In this document: piece by piece, positions 36,502 to 50,894 of the stretch | Position numbering within the stretch: position 1 is the first letter of the stretch | How the letters are laid out: each line of letters begins with the position of its first letter | Assembly: GCF_963678635.1 (NCBI RefSeq) | Contig: NC_087067.1 | Span: 32,896,401-32,960,400, forward strand | Source of the DNA: Symsagittifera roscoffensis | Taxonomy: Eukaryota > Xenacoelomorpha > Acoela > Convolutidae | DNA: 64,000 nucleotides | Direction: 5' to 3' | Made by a program: the position numbers and the translations under genes | Notes under the pieces: model-generated | Databases searched by the model: none | The model's input: the letters and a program-made list of their open reading frames with translations, nothing else | What the model was told of the DNA's origin: nothing

Positions 36502-37750
36502 TGAAAATTCTGAACCTGCAAATTATCTTAATAGAGTGAAGATGTCAGTATGAAGAGTCTAATTGAGCCTGGTGAATTGCGCGAACGGCCATAACTTGCC
36601 CAAAAAACTGAAGACTTCCAAATTTTTCTATTTCTATCGTAAGACCATCGTCAAATCTTGGGGGACTGAGAAAATGAACCATTTTGGTCGAACCAGTTCA
36701 AAGTTATGAGTTCTTGAAAGCTCGGTGATGCCAAAAAGTTAAGCCTAATCGAGCGTGGTGCAAAAAACGAAAATTTCAAAATTTTTGTTCTTTTCTGTCT
36801 AAATTTTATTTTTTCAATATCGTATCACAATTTTGGACTCAGAACAATTCCAACGAGCCCAAAACGACTTCTTTAGCTTCAGTGTTCGTGGAGTAATCAT
36901 CAGTTGAATCTTTGGGGGGAGCTGAAATTCGGCCATTTTGGAAGAAAATCGACTTAAATCCTAACTTTTAAGTTAGTGCAATTTTTTTCTTGCATTTTTC
37001 ATAAAATGGGGTGCTCTCTGCTGTCGCAGAGTGCATTCAAAGAAACTTATCAAATAGATTTGAAAACATACCTATTTAATAAGTTTATCACAACAATTAG
37101 GCTAAAAGCATCTATCAGTATCCTGGCTGGTATTCGACCATATGCCACTAACGTTGAGTGAGCAGCTATCATGCCATCGATGGTCATCTAAGACACCCTG
37201 TACACGCTCCGTAGGTTTTGACCAGCCGATTTGGCCATAAAACTCATTGGGCCAAAAAAATTCTGAAAATTGTCAATTTTTCAAATTTTGTTTGAATTGC
37301 ATAATTATGTGAGCGTGCAAAATTTTACATGGTATAAGAGCATATTTCTACTCTCGCGCGAGGGCGAGTGTTTTAAAAGTAATGTACATAGTTATATGCT
37401 AGTCAGGATATAAATGGAAGCGGAATTACTCAAATGCCTAAGGCAGAACCGCAGATTCTGTCTTTGTCTACATCGTTAAGCCCATGTCGTATGTAACGGC
37501 ACAAACGCAGATGGTTATAACGTAGTCTACTGTACTCTTACGATAGATTTACTAGCCAGCAGGGGAGTTTTGTTAGGGCGAAGTGTCATTATGGCTACCT
37601 CTTTTCAACTTTCCCCCTTGACCTTTCATAAGTTGGTCCGGGAGCAACCCAGCTCTCAACCCAGTCGGATAAATATAAATTTTTATGATGCGAGCTGTTT
37701 TTTCATTGTTGTGTTCAAGGCATGTACCAAAATTAGGAAAAGGTTTAGCT

Positions 37751-37937
37751 ATCGCTTCTCGGCCTTTTGGCTAAGATCATGTGTAGTATCTGTTCTTGTC
37801 AGCTTAATATCTGGTATGCTGGGCATAGCCTGGCACCAATATTAAACTGATTTTTACTTCCCGAGTTAACACCGAAGCTTGCTTCAGTTGACTCACGGAT
37901 TGTCCCGGTCTTACACTACCATCGGGAGCAGTCCACC
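37751..37937 (+). ncRNA. U2: U2 snRNA copy 24
   Basis: Only C65U, which leaves a G48-U65 wobble in stem IIa. First unit of the TAGCT block. Confidence 0.95.
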
Positions 37938-39189
37938 TGAAAATTCTGAACCTGCAAATTATCTTAATAGAGTGAAGATGTCAGTATGAAGAGTCTAATT
38001 GAGCCTGGTGAATTGCGCGAACGGCCATAACTTGCCCAAAAAACTTAAGACTTCCAAATTTTTCTGTTTCTATCGTAATACCATCGTCAAATCTTGGGGG
38101 ACTGAGAAATTGAACCAATTTGGTCGAACCAGTTCAAAGTTATGAGTTCTTGAAAGCTCGGTGATGCCAAAAAGTTAAGCCTAATCGAGCGTGGTACAAA
38201 AAACGAAAATTTCAAAATTTTTGTTCTTTTCTGTCTAAATTTTTTTTTTCAATATCGTATCACAATTTTGGACTCAGAACAATTCCAACGAGCCCAAAAC
38301 GACTTCTTTAGCTTCAGTGTTCGTGGAGTAATCATCAGTTGAAATTTTGGGGGGAGCTGAAATTCGGCCATTTTGGAAGAAAATCGACCTAAAACCTAAC
38401 TTTTAAGTTAGTGCAATTGTTTTCTTGCGTTTTTCATAAAATGGGGTGCTCTCTGCTGTCGCAGAGTGCATTCAAAGAAACTTATCAAATAGATTTGAAA
38501 ACTTACCTATTTAATAAGTTTATCACAACAATTAGGCTAAAAGCATCTATCAGTATCCTGGCTGGTATTCGACCATATGCCACTAACGTTGAGTGAGCAG
38601 CTATCATGCCATCGATGGTCATCTAAGACACCCTGTACATGCTCCGTAGGTTTTGACCAGCCGATTTGGCCATAAAACTCATTGGGCCAAAAAAATTCTG
38701 AAAATTGTCAATTTTTCAAATTTTGTTTGAATTGCATAAATTATAACGTGAGCGTGCAAAATTTTACATGGTATAAGAGCATATTTCTACTCTCGCGCGA
38801 GGGCGAGTGTTTTAAAAGTAATGTACATAGTTATATGCTAGTCCGGATATAAATGGAAGCGGAATTACTCAAATGCCTAAGGCAGAACCGCAGATTCTGT
38901 CTTTGTCCACATCGTTAAGCCCATGTCGTATGTAACGGCACAAACGCAGATGGTTATAACGTAGTCTAATGTACTCTTACGATAGATTTACTAGCCAGCA
39001 GGGGAGTTTTGTTAGGGCGAACTGTCATTATGGCTACCTCTTTTCAACTTTCCCCCTTGACCTTTCATAAGTTGGTCCGGGAGCAACCCAGCTCTCAACC
39101 CAGTCGGATAAATATAAATTTTTATGATGCGAGCTGTTTTTTCATTGTTGTGTTCAAGGCATGTACCAAAATTAGGAAAAGGTTTAGCT

Positions 39190-39376
39190 ATCGCTTCTCG
39201 GCCTTTTGGCTAAGATCATGTGTAGTATCTGTTTATGTCAGCTTAATATCTGGCATGCTGGGCATAGCCTGGCACCAATATTAAACTGATTTTTACTTCT
39301 CGAGTTAACACCGAAGCTTGCTTCAGTTGACTCACGGATTGTCCCGGTCTTACACTACCATCGGGCGCAGTCCACC
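39190..39376 (+). ncRNA. U2: U2 snRNA copy 25
   Basis: C45U and U46A in the segment between the branch-site element and stem II, C111U after the Sm site, and A177C, which breaks the base pair at the foot of stem IV. Confidence 0.91.
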
Positions 39377-40629
39377 TGAAAATTCTGAACCTGCAAATTA
39401 CCTTAATAGAGTGAAGATGTCAGTATGAAGAGTCTAATTGAGCCTGGTGAATTGCGCGAACGGCCATAACTTGCCCAAAAAACTTAAAACTTCCAAATTT
39501 TTCTATTTCTATCGTAAGACCATCGTCAAATCTTGGGGGACTGAGAAAATGAACCAATTTGGTCGAACCAGTTCAAAGTTATGAGTTCTTGAAAGCTCGG
39601 TGATGCCAAAAAGTTAAGCCTAATCGAGCGTGGTGCAAAAAATGAAAATTTCAAAATTTTTGTTCTTTTCTGTCTAAATTTTATTTTTTCAATATCGTAT
39701 CACATTTTTGGACTCAGAACAATTCCAACGAGCCCAAAACGACTTCTTTAGCTTCAGTGTTCGTGGAGTAATCATCAGTTGAAATTTTGGGGGGAGCTGA
39801 AATTCGGCCATTTTGGAAGAAAATCGACCTAAAACCTAACTTTTAAGTTAGTGCAATTTTTTTCTTGCATTTTTCATAAAATGGGGTGCTCTCTGCTGTC
39901 GCAGAGTGCATTCAAAGAAACTTATCAAATAGATTTGAAAACTTACCTATTTAATAAGTTTATCACAACAATTAGGCTAACAGCATCTATCAGTATCCTG
40001 GCTGGTATTCGACCATATGCCACTAACGTTGAGTGAGCGGCTATCATGCCATAGATGGTCATCTAAGACACCCTGTACACGCTCCGTAGGTTTTGACCAG
40101 CCGATTTGGCCATAAAACTCATTGGGCCAAAAAAATTCTGAAAATTGTCAATTTTTCAAATTTTGTTTGAATTGCATAAATTATAACGTGAGCGTGCAAA
40201 ATTTTACATGGTATAAGAGCATATTTCTACTCTCGCGCGAGGGCGAGTGTTTTAAAAGTAATGTACATAGTTATATGCTAGTCAGGATATAAATGGAAGC
40301 GGAATTACTCAAATGCCTAAGGCAGAACCGCAGATTCTGTCTTTGTCCACATCGTTAAGCCCATGTCGTATGTAACGGCACAAACGCAGATGGTTATAAC
40401 GTAGTCTACTGTACTCTTACGATAGATTTACTAGCCAGCAGGGGAGTTTTGTTAGGGCGAAGTGTCATTATGGCTACCTCTTTTCAACTTTCCCCCTTGA
40501 CCTTTCATAAGTTGGTCCGGGAGCAACCCAGCTCTCAACCCAGTCGGATAAATATAAATTTTTATGATGCGAGCTGTTTTTTCATTGTTGTGTTCAAGGC
40601 ATGTACCAAAATTAGGAAAAGGTTTAGCT

Positions 40630-40816
40630 ATCGCTTCTCGGCCTTTTGGCTAAGATCATGTGTAGTATCTGTTCTTGTCAGCTTAATATCTGGCATGCTG
40701 GGCATAGCCTGGCACCAATATTAAACTGATTTTTACTTCCCGAGTTAACACCGAAGCTTGCTTCAGTTGACTCACGGATTGTCCCGGTCTTACACTACCA
40801 TCGGGAGCAGTCCGCC
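40630..40816 (+). ncRNA. U2: U2 snRNA copy 26
   Basis: Only A185G in the 3' tail, shared with copy 28 two units on. Confidence 0.95.
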
Positions 40817-42069
40817 TGAAAATTCTGAACCTGCAAATTACGTTAATAGAGTGAAGATGTCAGTATGAAGAGTCTAATTGAGCCTGGTGAATTGCGCGAA
40901 CGGCCATAACTTGCCCAAAAAACTTAAGACTTCCAAATTTTTCTATTTCTAGCGTAAGACCATTGTCAAATCTTGGGGGACTGAGAAAATGAACCAATTT
41001 GGTCGAACCAGTTCAAAGTTATGAGTTCTTGAAAGCTCGGTGATGCCAAAAAGTTAAGCCTAATCGAGCGTGGTGCAAAAAATGAAAATTTCAAAATTTT
41101 GGTTCTTTTCTGTCTAAATTTTTTTTTTTCAATATCGTATCACAATTTTGGACTCAGAACAATTCCAACGAGCCCAAAACGACTTCTTTAGCTTCAGTGT
41201 TCGTGGAGTAATCATCAGTTGAAATTTTGGGGGGAGCTGAAATTCGGCCATTTTGGAAGAAAATCGACCTAAAACCTAACTTTTAAGTTAGTGCAATTTT
41301 TTTCTTGCATTTTTCATAAAATGGGGTGCTCTCTGCTGTCGCAGAGTGCATTCAAAGAAATTTATCAAATAGATTTGAAAACTTACCTACTTAATAAGTT
41401 TATCACAACAATTAGGCTAAAAGCATCTATCAGTATCCTGGCTGGTATTCGACCATATGCCACTAACGTTGAGTGAGCGGCTATCATGCCATAGATGGTC
41501 ATCTAAGACACCCTGTACACGCTCCGTAGGTTTTGACCAGCCGATTTGGCCATAAAACTCATTGGGCCAAAAAAATTCTGAAAATTGTCAATTTTTCAAA
41601 TTTTGTTTGAATTGCATAAATTATAACGTGAGCGTGCAAAATTTTACATGGTATAAGAGCATATTTCTACTCTCGCGCGAGGGCGAGTGTTTTAAAAGTA
41701 ATGTACATAGTTATATGCTAGTCAGGATATAAATGGAAGCGGAATTACTCAAATGCCTAAGGCAGAACCGCAGATTCTGTCTTTGTCCACATCGTTAAGC
41801 CCATGTCGTATGTAACGGCACAAACGCAGATGGTTATAACGTAGTCTACTGTACTCTTACGATAGATTTACTAGCCAGCAGGGGAGTTTTGTTAGGGCGA
41901 AGTGTCATTATGGCTACCTCTTTTCAACTTTCCCCCTTGACCTTTCATAAGTTGGTCCGGGAGCAACCCAGCTCTCAACCCAGTCGGATAAATATAAATT
42001 TTTATGATGCGAGCTGTTTTTTCATTGTTGTGTTCAAGGCATGTACCAAAATTAGGAAAAGGTTTAGCT

Positions 42070-42256
42070 ATCGCTTCTCGGCCTTTTGCCTAAGATCATG
42101 TGTAGTATCTGTTCTTGTCAGCTTAATATCTGGCATGCTGGGCATAGCCTGTCACCAATATTAAACTGATTTTTACTTCCCGAGTTAACACCGAAGCTTG
42201 CTTCAGTTGACTCACGGATTGTCCCGGTCTTACACTACCATCGGGAGCAGTCCACC
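42070..42256 (+). ncRNA. U2: U2 snRNA copy 27
   Basis: G20C breaks a C13-G20 pair of stem I and G83U breaks the C69-G83 pair of stem IIb. Confidence 0.91.
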
Positions 42257-43509
42257 TGAAAATTCTGAACCTGCAAATTATCTTAATAGAGTGAAGATGT
42301 CAGTATGAAGAGTCTAATTGAGCCTGGTGAATTGCGCGAACGGCCATAACTTGCCCAAAAAACTTAAGACTTCCAAATTTTTCTATTTCTATCGTAAGAC
42401 CATCGTCAAATCTTGGGGCACTGAGAAAATGAACCAATTTGGTCGAACCAGTTCAAAGTTATGAGTTCTTGAAAGCTCGGTGATGCCAAAAAGTTAAGCC
42501 TAATCGAGCGTGGTGCAAAAAACTAAAATTTCAAAATTTTTGTTCTTTTCTGTCTAAATCTTATTTTTTCAATATCGTATCACAGTTTTGGACTCAGAAA
42601 AATTCCAACGAGCCCAAAACGACTTCTTTAGCTTCAGTGTTCGTGGAGTAATCATCAGTTGAAATTTTGGGGGGAGCTGAAATTCGGCCATTTTGGAAGA
42701 AAATCGACCTAAAACCTAACTTTTAAGTTAGTGCAATTTTTTTCTTGCATTTTTCATAAAATGTAGTGCTCTCTGCTGTCGCAGAGTGCATTCAAAGAAA
42801 CTTATCAAATAGATTTGAAAACTTACCTATTTAATAAGTTTATCACAACAATTAGGCTAAAAGCATCTATCAGTATCCTGGCTGGTATTCGACCATATGC
42901 CACTAACGTTGAGTGAGCGGCTATCATGCCATAGATGGTCATCTAAGACACCCTGTACACGCTCCGAAGGTTTTGACCAGCCGATTTGGCCATAAAACTC
43001 ATTGGGCCAAAAAAATTCTGAAAATTGTCAATTTTTCAAATTTTGTTTGAATTGCATAAATTATAACGTGAGCGTGCAAAATTTTACATGGTATAAGAGC
43101 ATATTTCTACTCTCGCGCGAGGGCGAGTGTTTTAAAAGTAATGTACATAGTTATATGCTAGTCAGGATATAAATGGAAGCGGAATTACTCAAATGCCTAA
43201 GGCAGAACCGCAGATTCTGTCTTTGTCCACATCGTTAAGCCCATGTCGTATGTAACGGCACAAACGCAGATGGTTATAACGTAGTCTACTGTACTCTTAC
43301 GATAGATTTACTGGCCATCAGGGGAGTTTTGTTAGGGCGAAGTGTCATTATGGCTACCTCTTTTCAACTTTCCCCCTTGACCTTTCATAAGTTGGTCCGG
43401 GAGCAACCCAGCTCTCAACCCAGTCGGATAAATATAAATTTTTATGATGCGAGCTGTTTTTTCATTGTTGTGTTCAAGGCATGTACCAAAATTAGGAAAA
43501 GGTTTAGCT

Positions 43510-43696
43510 ATCACTTCTCGGCCTTTTGGCTAAGCTCATGTGTAGTATCTGTTCTTGTCAGCTTAATATCTGGCATGCTGGGCATAGCCTGGCACCAATA
43601 TTAAACTGATTTTTACTTCCCGAGTTAACACCAAAGCTTGCTTCAGTTGACTCACGGATTGTCCCGGTCTTACACTACCATCGGGAGCAGTCCGCC
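43510..43696 (+). ncRNA. U2: U2 snRNA copy 28 (G4A)
   Basis: G4A changes the invariant 5' AUCGC to AUCAC, in the part that forms helix II with the U6 3' end. Also A26C, G124A (stem III) and A185G. Confidence 0.89.
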
Positions 43697-44949
43697 TGAA
43701 AATTCTGAACCTGCAAATTACCTTAATAGAGTGAAGATGTCAGTATGAAGAGTCTAATTGAGCCTGGTGAATTGCGCGAACGGCCATAACTTGCCCAAAA
43801 AACTTAAGACTTCCAAATTTTTCTATTTCTATCGTAAGACCATTGTCAAATCTTGGGGGACTGAAAAAATGAACCAATTTTGTCGAACCAGTTCAAAGTT
43901 ATGAGTTCTTGAAAGCTCGGTGATGCCAAAAAGTTAAGCCTAATCGAGCGTGGTGCAAAAAACAAAAATTTCAAAAATTTTGTTCTTTTCTGACTAAATT
44001 TTATTTTTTCAATATCGTATCACAATTTTGGACTCAGAACAATTCCAACGAGCCCAAAACGACGTCTTTAGCTTCAGTGTTCGTGGAGTAATCATCAGTT
44101 GAAATTTTGGGGGGAGCTGAAATTCGGCCATTTTGGAAGAAAATCGACCTAAAAGCTAACTTTTAATTTAGTGCAATTTTTTTCTTGCATTTTTCATAAA
44201 ATGGGGTGCTCTCTGCTGTCGCAGAGTGCATTCAAAGAAACTTATCAAATAGATTTGAAAACTTACCTATTTAATAAGTTTATCACAACAATTAGGCTAA
44301 AAGCATCTATCAGTATCCTGGCTGGTATTCGACCATATGCCACTAACGTTGAGTGAGCGGCTATCATGCCATAGATGGTCATCTAAGACACCCTGTACAC
44401 GCTCCGTAGGTTTTGACCAGCCGATTTGGCCATAAAACTCATTGGGCCAAAAATATTCTGAAATATGTCAATTTTTCAAATTTTGTTTGAATTGCATAAA
44501 TTATAACGTGAGCGTGCAAAATTTTACATGGTATAAGAGCATATTTCTACTCTCGCGCGAGGGCGAGTGTTTTAAAAGTAATGTACATAGTTATATGCTA
44601 GTCAGGATATAATTGGAAGCGGAATTACTCCAATGCCTCAGGCAGAACCGCAGATTCTGTCTTTGTCCACATCGTTAAGCCCATGTCGTATGTAACGGCA
44701 CAAACGCAGATGGTTATAACGTAGTCTACTGTACTCTTACGATAGATTTACTAGCCAGCAGGGGAGTTTTGTTAGGGCGAAGTGTCATTATGGCTACCTC
44801 TTTTCAACTTTCCCCCTTGACCTTTCATAAGTTGGTCCGGGAGCAACCCAGCTCTCAACCCAGTCGGATAAATATAGATTTTTATGATGCGAGCTGTTTT
44901 TTCATTGTTGTGTTCAAGGCATGTACCAAAATTAGGAAAAGGTTTAGCT

Positions 44950-45136
44950 ATCGCTTCTCGGCCTTTTGGCTAAGATCATGTGTAGTATCTGTTCTTGTCA
45001 GCTTAATATCTGGCAAGCTGGGCATAGCCTGGCACCAATATTAAACTGATTTTTACTTCCCGAGTTAATACCGAAGCTTGCTTCAGTTGACTCACGGATT
45101 GACCCGGTTTTCGACTACCATCGGGAGCAGTCCACC
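44950..45136 (+). ncRNA. U2: U2 snRNA copy 29, most diverged copy
   Basis: Six changes: U67A (stem IIb), C120U (stem III, wobble kept), U153A (foot of stem IV), and C160U, A163C and C164G clustered in the stem IV loop. The upstream TATA-like stretch is also altered (ATATAGATT). Confidence 0.88.
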
Positions 45137-46389
45137 TGAAAATTCTGAACCTGCAAATTACCTTAATAGAGTGAAGATGTCAGTATGAAGAGTCTAATTG
45201 AGCCTGGTGAATTGCGCGAACGGCCATAACTTGCCCAAAAAACTTAACACTTCCAAATTTTGCTATTTCTATCGTAAGACCATCGTCAAATCTTGGGGGA
45301 CTGAGAAAATGAACCAATTTTGTCGAACCAGTTCAAAGTTATGAGTTCTTGAAAGCTCGGTGATGCCAAAAAGTTAAGCCTAATCGAGCGTGGTGCAAAA
45401 AACGAAAATTTCAAAATTTTTGTTCTTTTCTGTCTAAATTTCATTTTTTCAATATCGTATCACAATTTTGGACTCAGAACTATTCCAACGAGCCCAAAAC
45501 GACTTCTTTAGCTTCAGTGTTCGTGGAGAAATCATCAGTTGAAATTTTGGGGGGAGCTGAAATTCGGCCATTTTGGAAGAAAATCGACCTAAAAGCTAAC
45601 TTTTAAGTTAGTGCAATTTTTTTCTTGCATTTTTTATAAAATGGGGTGCTCTCTGCTGTCGCAGAGTGCATTCAAAGAAACTTATCAAAAAGATTTGAAA
45701 ACTTACCTATTTAATAAGTTTGTCACAACAATTAGGCTAAAAGCATCTATCATTATCCTGGCTGGTATTCGACCATATGCCACTAACGTTGAGTGAGCGG
45801 CTATCATGCCATAAATGGTCATCTAAGACACCTTGTACACGCTCCGTAGGTTTTGACCAGCCGATTTGGCCATAAAACTCATTGGGCCAAAAAAATTCTG
45901 AAAATTGTCAATTTTTCAAATTTTGTTTGAATTGCATAAATTATAACGTGAGCGTGCAAAATTTTACATGGTATAAGAGCATATTTCTACTCTCGCGCGA
46001 GGGCGAGTGTTTTAAAAGTAATGTACATAGTTATATGCTAGTCAGGATATAAATGGAAGCGGAATTACTCAAATGCCTAAGGCAGAACCGCAGATTCTGT
46101 CTTTGTCCACATCGTTAAGCCCATGTCGTATGTAACGGCACAAACGCAGATGGTTATAACGTAGTCTACTGTACTCTTACGATAGATTTACTAGCCAGCA
46201 GGGGAGTTTTGTTAGGGCGAAGTGTCATTATGGCTACCTCTTTTCAACTTTCCCCCTTGACCTTTCATAAGTTGGTCCGGGAGCAACCCAGCTCTCAACC
46301 CAGTCGGATAAATATAAATTTTTATGATGCGAGCTGTTTTTTCATTGTTGTGTTCAAGGCATGTACCAAAATTAGGAAAAGGTTTAGCT

Positions 46390-46576
46390 ATCACTTCTCG
46401 GCCTTTTGGCTAAGATCATGTGTAGTATCTGTTCTTGTCAGCTTAATATCTGGCATGCTGGGCATAGCCTGGCACCAATATTAAACTGATTTTTACTTCC
46501 CGAGTTAACACCAAAGCTTGCTTCAGTTGACTTACGGATTTTCCCGGTCTTACACTACCATCGGGAGCAGTCCACC
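46390..46576 (+). ncRNA. U2: U2 snRNA copy 30 (G4A)
   Basis: G4A and G124A shared with copy 28, plus C144U (wobble in stem III) and G152U. Confidence 0.9.
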
Positions 46577-47829
46577 TGAAAATTCTGAACCTGCAAATTA
46601 CCTTAATAGAGTGAAGATGTCAGTATGAAGAGTCTAATTGAGCCTGGTGAATTGCGCGAACGGCCATAACTTGCCCAAAAAACTTAAAACTTCCAAATTT
46701 TTCTATTTCTATCGTAAGACCATCGTCAAATCTTGGGGGTCTGAGAAAATGAACCAATTTCGTCGAACCAGTTCAAAGTTATGAGTTCTTGAAAGCTCGG
46801 TGATGCCAAAAAGTTAAGCCTAATTGAGCGTGGTGCAAAAAACAAAAATTTCAAAATTTTTGTTCTTTTCTGTCTAAATTTTATTTTTTCAATATCTTAT
46901 CACAATTTTGGACTCAGAACAATTCGAACGAGCCCAAAACGATTTCTTTAGCTTCAGTGTTCGTGGAGTAATCATCAGTTGAAATTTTGGGGGGAGCTGA
47001 AATTCGGCCATTTTGGAAGAAAATCGACCTAAAAGCTAACTTTTAATTTAGTGCAATTATTTTCTTGCATTTTTCATAAAATGGGGTGCTCTCTGCTGTC
47101 GCAGAGTGCATTCAAAGAAACTTATCAAATAGATTTGAAAACTTACCTATTTAATAAGTTTATCACAACAATTAGGCTAAAAGCATCTATCAGTATCCTG
47201 GCTGGTATTCGACCATATACCACTAACGTTGAGTGAGCGGCTATCATGCCATAGATTGTCATCTAAGACACCCTGTACACGCTCCGTAGGTTTTGACTAG
47301 CCGATTTGGCCATAAAACTCATTGGGCCAAAAAAATTCTGAAAATTGTCAATTTTTCAAATTTTGTTTGAATTGCATAAATTATAACGTGAGCGTGCAAA
47401 ATTTTACATGGTATAAGAGCATATTTCTACTCTCGCGCGAGGGCGAGTGTTTTAAAAGTAATGTACATAGTTATATGCTAGTCAGTTTATAAATGGAAGC
47501 GGAATTACTCCAATGCCTCAGGCAGAACCGCAGATTCTGTCTTTGTCCACATCGTTAAGCCCATGTCGTATGTAACGGCACAAACGCAGATGGTTATAAC
47601 GTAGTCTACTGTACTCTTACGATAGATTTACTAGCCAGCAGGGGAGTTTTGTTAGGGCGAAGTGTCATTATGGCTACCTCTTTTCAACTTTCCCCCTTGA
47701 CCTTTCATAAGTTGGTCCGGGAGCAACCCAGCTCTCAACCCAGTCGGATAAATATAAATTTTTATGATGCGAGCTGTTTTTTCATTGTTGTGTTCAAGGC
47801 ATGTACCAAAATTAGGAAAAGGTTTAGCT

Positions 47830-48016
47830 ATCGCTTCTCGGCCTTTTGGCTAAGATCATGTGTAGTATCTGTTCTTGTCAGCTTAATATCTGGCATGCTG
47901 CGCATAGCCTGGCACCAATATTAAACTGATTTTTACTTCCCGAGTTAACACCAAAGCTTGCTTCAGTTGACTCACGGATTGTCCCGGTCTTACACTACCA
48001 TCGGGAGCAGTCCACC
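47830..48016 (+). ncRNA. U2: U2 snRNA copy 31
   Basis: G72C breaks the G72-C80 pair of stem IIb and is shared with copy 33. G124A weakens the upper part of stem III. Confidence 0.92.
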
Positions 48017-49269
48017 TGAAAATTCTGAACCTGCAAATTACCTTAATAGAGTGAAGATGTCAGTATGAAGAGTCTAATTGAGCCTGGTGAATTGCGCGAA
48101 CGGCCATAACTTGCCCAAAAAACTTAAAACTTCCAAATTATTCTATTTCTATCGTAAGACCATCGTCAAATCTTGGGGGTCTGAGAAAATGAACCAATTT
48201 CGTCGAACCAGTTCAAAGTTATGAGTTCTTGAAAGCTCGGTGATGCCAAAAAGTTAAGCCTAATCGAGCGTGGTGCAAAAAACAAAAATTTCAAAATTTT
48301 TGTTCTTTTCTTTCTAAATTTTATTTTTTCAATATCGTATCACAATTTTGGACTCAGAACAATTCCAACGAGCCCAAAACGATTTCTTTAGCTTCAGTGT
48401 TCGTGGAGTAATCATCAGTTGAAATTTTGGGGGGAGCTTAAATTCGGCCATTTTGGAAGAAAATCGACCTAAAAGCTAACTTTTAATTTAGTGCAATTTT
48501 TTTCTTGCATTTTTCATAAAATGGGGTGCTCTCTGCTGTCGCAGAGTGCATTCAAAGAAACTTATCAAATAGATTTGAAAACTTACCTATTTACTAAGTT
48601 TATCACAACAATTAGGCTAAAAGCATCTATCAGTATCCTGGCTGGTATTCGACCATATGCCACTAACGTTGAGTGAGCGGCTATCATGCCATAGATGGTC
48701 ATCTAAGACACCTTGTACACGCTCCGTAGGTTTTGACCAGCCGATTTGGCCATAAAACTCATTGGGCCAAAAATATTCTGAAAATTGTCAATTTTTCAAA
48801 TTTTGTTTGAATTGCATAAATTATAACGTGAGCGTGCAAAATTTTACATGGTATAAGAGCATATTTCTACTCTCGCGCGAGGGCGAGTGTTTTAAAAGTA
48901 ATGTACATAGTTATATGCTAGTCAGGATATAAATGGAAGCGGAATTACTCCAATGCCTCAGGCAGAACCGCAGATTCTATCTTTGTCCACATCGTTAAGC
49001 CCATGTCGTATGTAACGGCACAAACGCAGATGGTTATAACGTAGTCTACTGTACTCTTACGATAGATTTACTAGCCAGCAGGGGAGTTTTGTTAGGGCGA
49101 AGTGTCATTATGGCTACCTCTTTTCAACTTTCCCCCTTGACCTTTCATAAGTTGGTCCGGGAGCAACCCAGCTCTCAACCCAGTCGGATAAATATAAATT
49201 TTTATGATGCGAGCTGTTTTTTCATTGTTGTGTTCAAGGCATGTACCAAAATTAGGAAAAGGTTTAGCT

Positions 49270-49455
49270 ATCGCTTCTCGGCCTTTTGGCTAAGATCATG
49301 TGTAGTATCTGTTCTTGTCAGCTTAATATCTGGCATGCTGGGCATAGCCTGGCACCAATATTAAACTGATTTTACTTCCCGAGTTAACACCGAAGCTTGC
49401 TTCAGTTGACTCACGGATTGTCCCGGTCTTACACTACCATCAGGAGCAGTCCACC
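49270..49455 (+). ncRNA. U2: U2 snRNA copy 32 (short Sm site)
   Basis: 186 nt: one U is missing from the Sm site, giving AUUUUA instead of AUUUUUA, and G174A breaks a pair in stem IV. Shortened Sm U-runs usually impair assembly, so function is doubtful. Confidence 0.9.
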
Positions 49456-50707
49456 TGAAAATTCTGAACCTGCAAATTACCTTAATAGAGTGAAGATGTC
49501 AGTATGAAGAGTCTAATTGAGCCTGGTGAATTGCGCGAACGGCCATAACTTGCCCAAAAAACTTAACACTTCCAAATTTTGCTATTTCTATCGTAAGACC
49601 ATCGTCAAATCTTGGGGGACTGAGAAAATGAACCAATTTTGTCGAACCAGTTCAAAGTTATGAGTTCTTGAAAGCTCGGTGATGCCAAAAAGTTAAGCCT
49701 AATCGAGCGTGGTGCAAAAAACAAAAATTTCAAAATTTTTGTTCTTTTCTGTCTAAATTTTATTTTTTCAATATCGTATCACAATTTTGGACTCAGAACA
49801 ATTCCAACGAGCCCAAAACGACTTCTTTAGCTTCAGTGTTCGTGGAGTAATCATCAGTTGAAATTTTGGGGGAGCTGAAATTCGGCCATTTTGGAAGAAA
49901 ATCGACCTAAAAGCTAACTTTTAATTTAGTGCAATTTTTTTCTTGCATTTTTCATAAAATGGGGTGCTCTCTGCTGTCGCAGAGTGCATTCAAAGAAACT
50001 TTTCAAATAGATTTGAAAACTTACCTATTTAATAAGTTTATCACAACAATTAGGCTAAAAGCATCTATCAGTATCCTGGCTGGTATTCGACCATATGCCA
50101 CTAACGTTGAGTGAGCGGCTATCATGCCATAGATGGTCATCTAAGACACCCTGTACACGCTCCGTAGGTTTTGACCAGCCGATTTGGCCATAAAACTCAT
50201 TGGGCCAAAAATATTCTGAAAATTGTCAATTTTTCAAATTTTGTTTGAATTGCATAAATTATAACGTGAGCGTGCAAAATTTTACATGGTATAAGAGCAT
50301 ATTTCTACTCTCGCGCGAGGGCGAGTGTTTTAAAAGTAATGTACATAGTTATATGCTAGTCAGAATATAAATGGAAGCGGAATTACTCCAATGCCTCAGG
50401 CAGAACCGCAGATTCTGTCTTTGTCCACATCGTTAAGCCCATGTCGTATGTAACGGCACAAACGCAGATGGTTATAACGTAGTCTACTGTACTCTTACGA
50501 TAGATTTACTAGCCAGCAGATGAGTTTTGATAGGGCGAAGTGTCATTATGGCTACCTCTTTTCAACTTTCCCCCTTGACCTTTCATAAGTTGGTCCGGGA
50601 GCAACCCAGCTCTCAACCCAGTCGGATAAATATAAATTTTTATGATGCGAGCTGTTTTTTCATTGTTGTGTTCAAGGCATGTACCAAAATTAGGAAACGG
50701 TTTAGCT

Positions 50708-50894
50708 ATCGCTTCTCGGCCTTTTGGCTAAGATCATGTGTAGTATCTGTTCTTGTCAGCTTAATATCTGGCATGCTGCGCATAGCCTGGCACCAATATT
50801 AAACTGATTTTTACTTCCCGAGTTAACACCGAAGCTTGCTTCAGTTGACTCACGGATTGTCCCGGTCTTACACTACCATCGGGAGCAGTCCACC
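50708..50894 (+). ncRNA. U2: U2 snRNA copy 33
   Basis: Only G72C in stem IIb. The upstream CAGGGGAGTTTTGTT is changed to CAGATGAGTTTTGAT about 180 bp before the start. Confidence 0.94.

Noticed and set aside
43332-43514. 60-codon - strand ORFs opposite the U2 promoter region
   Set aside because: They appear only where single changes such as G4A create a start codon; shadows of the repeat.
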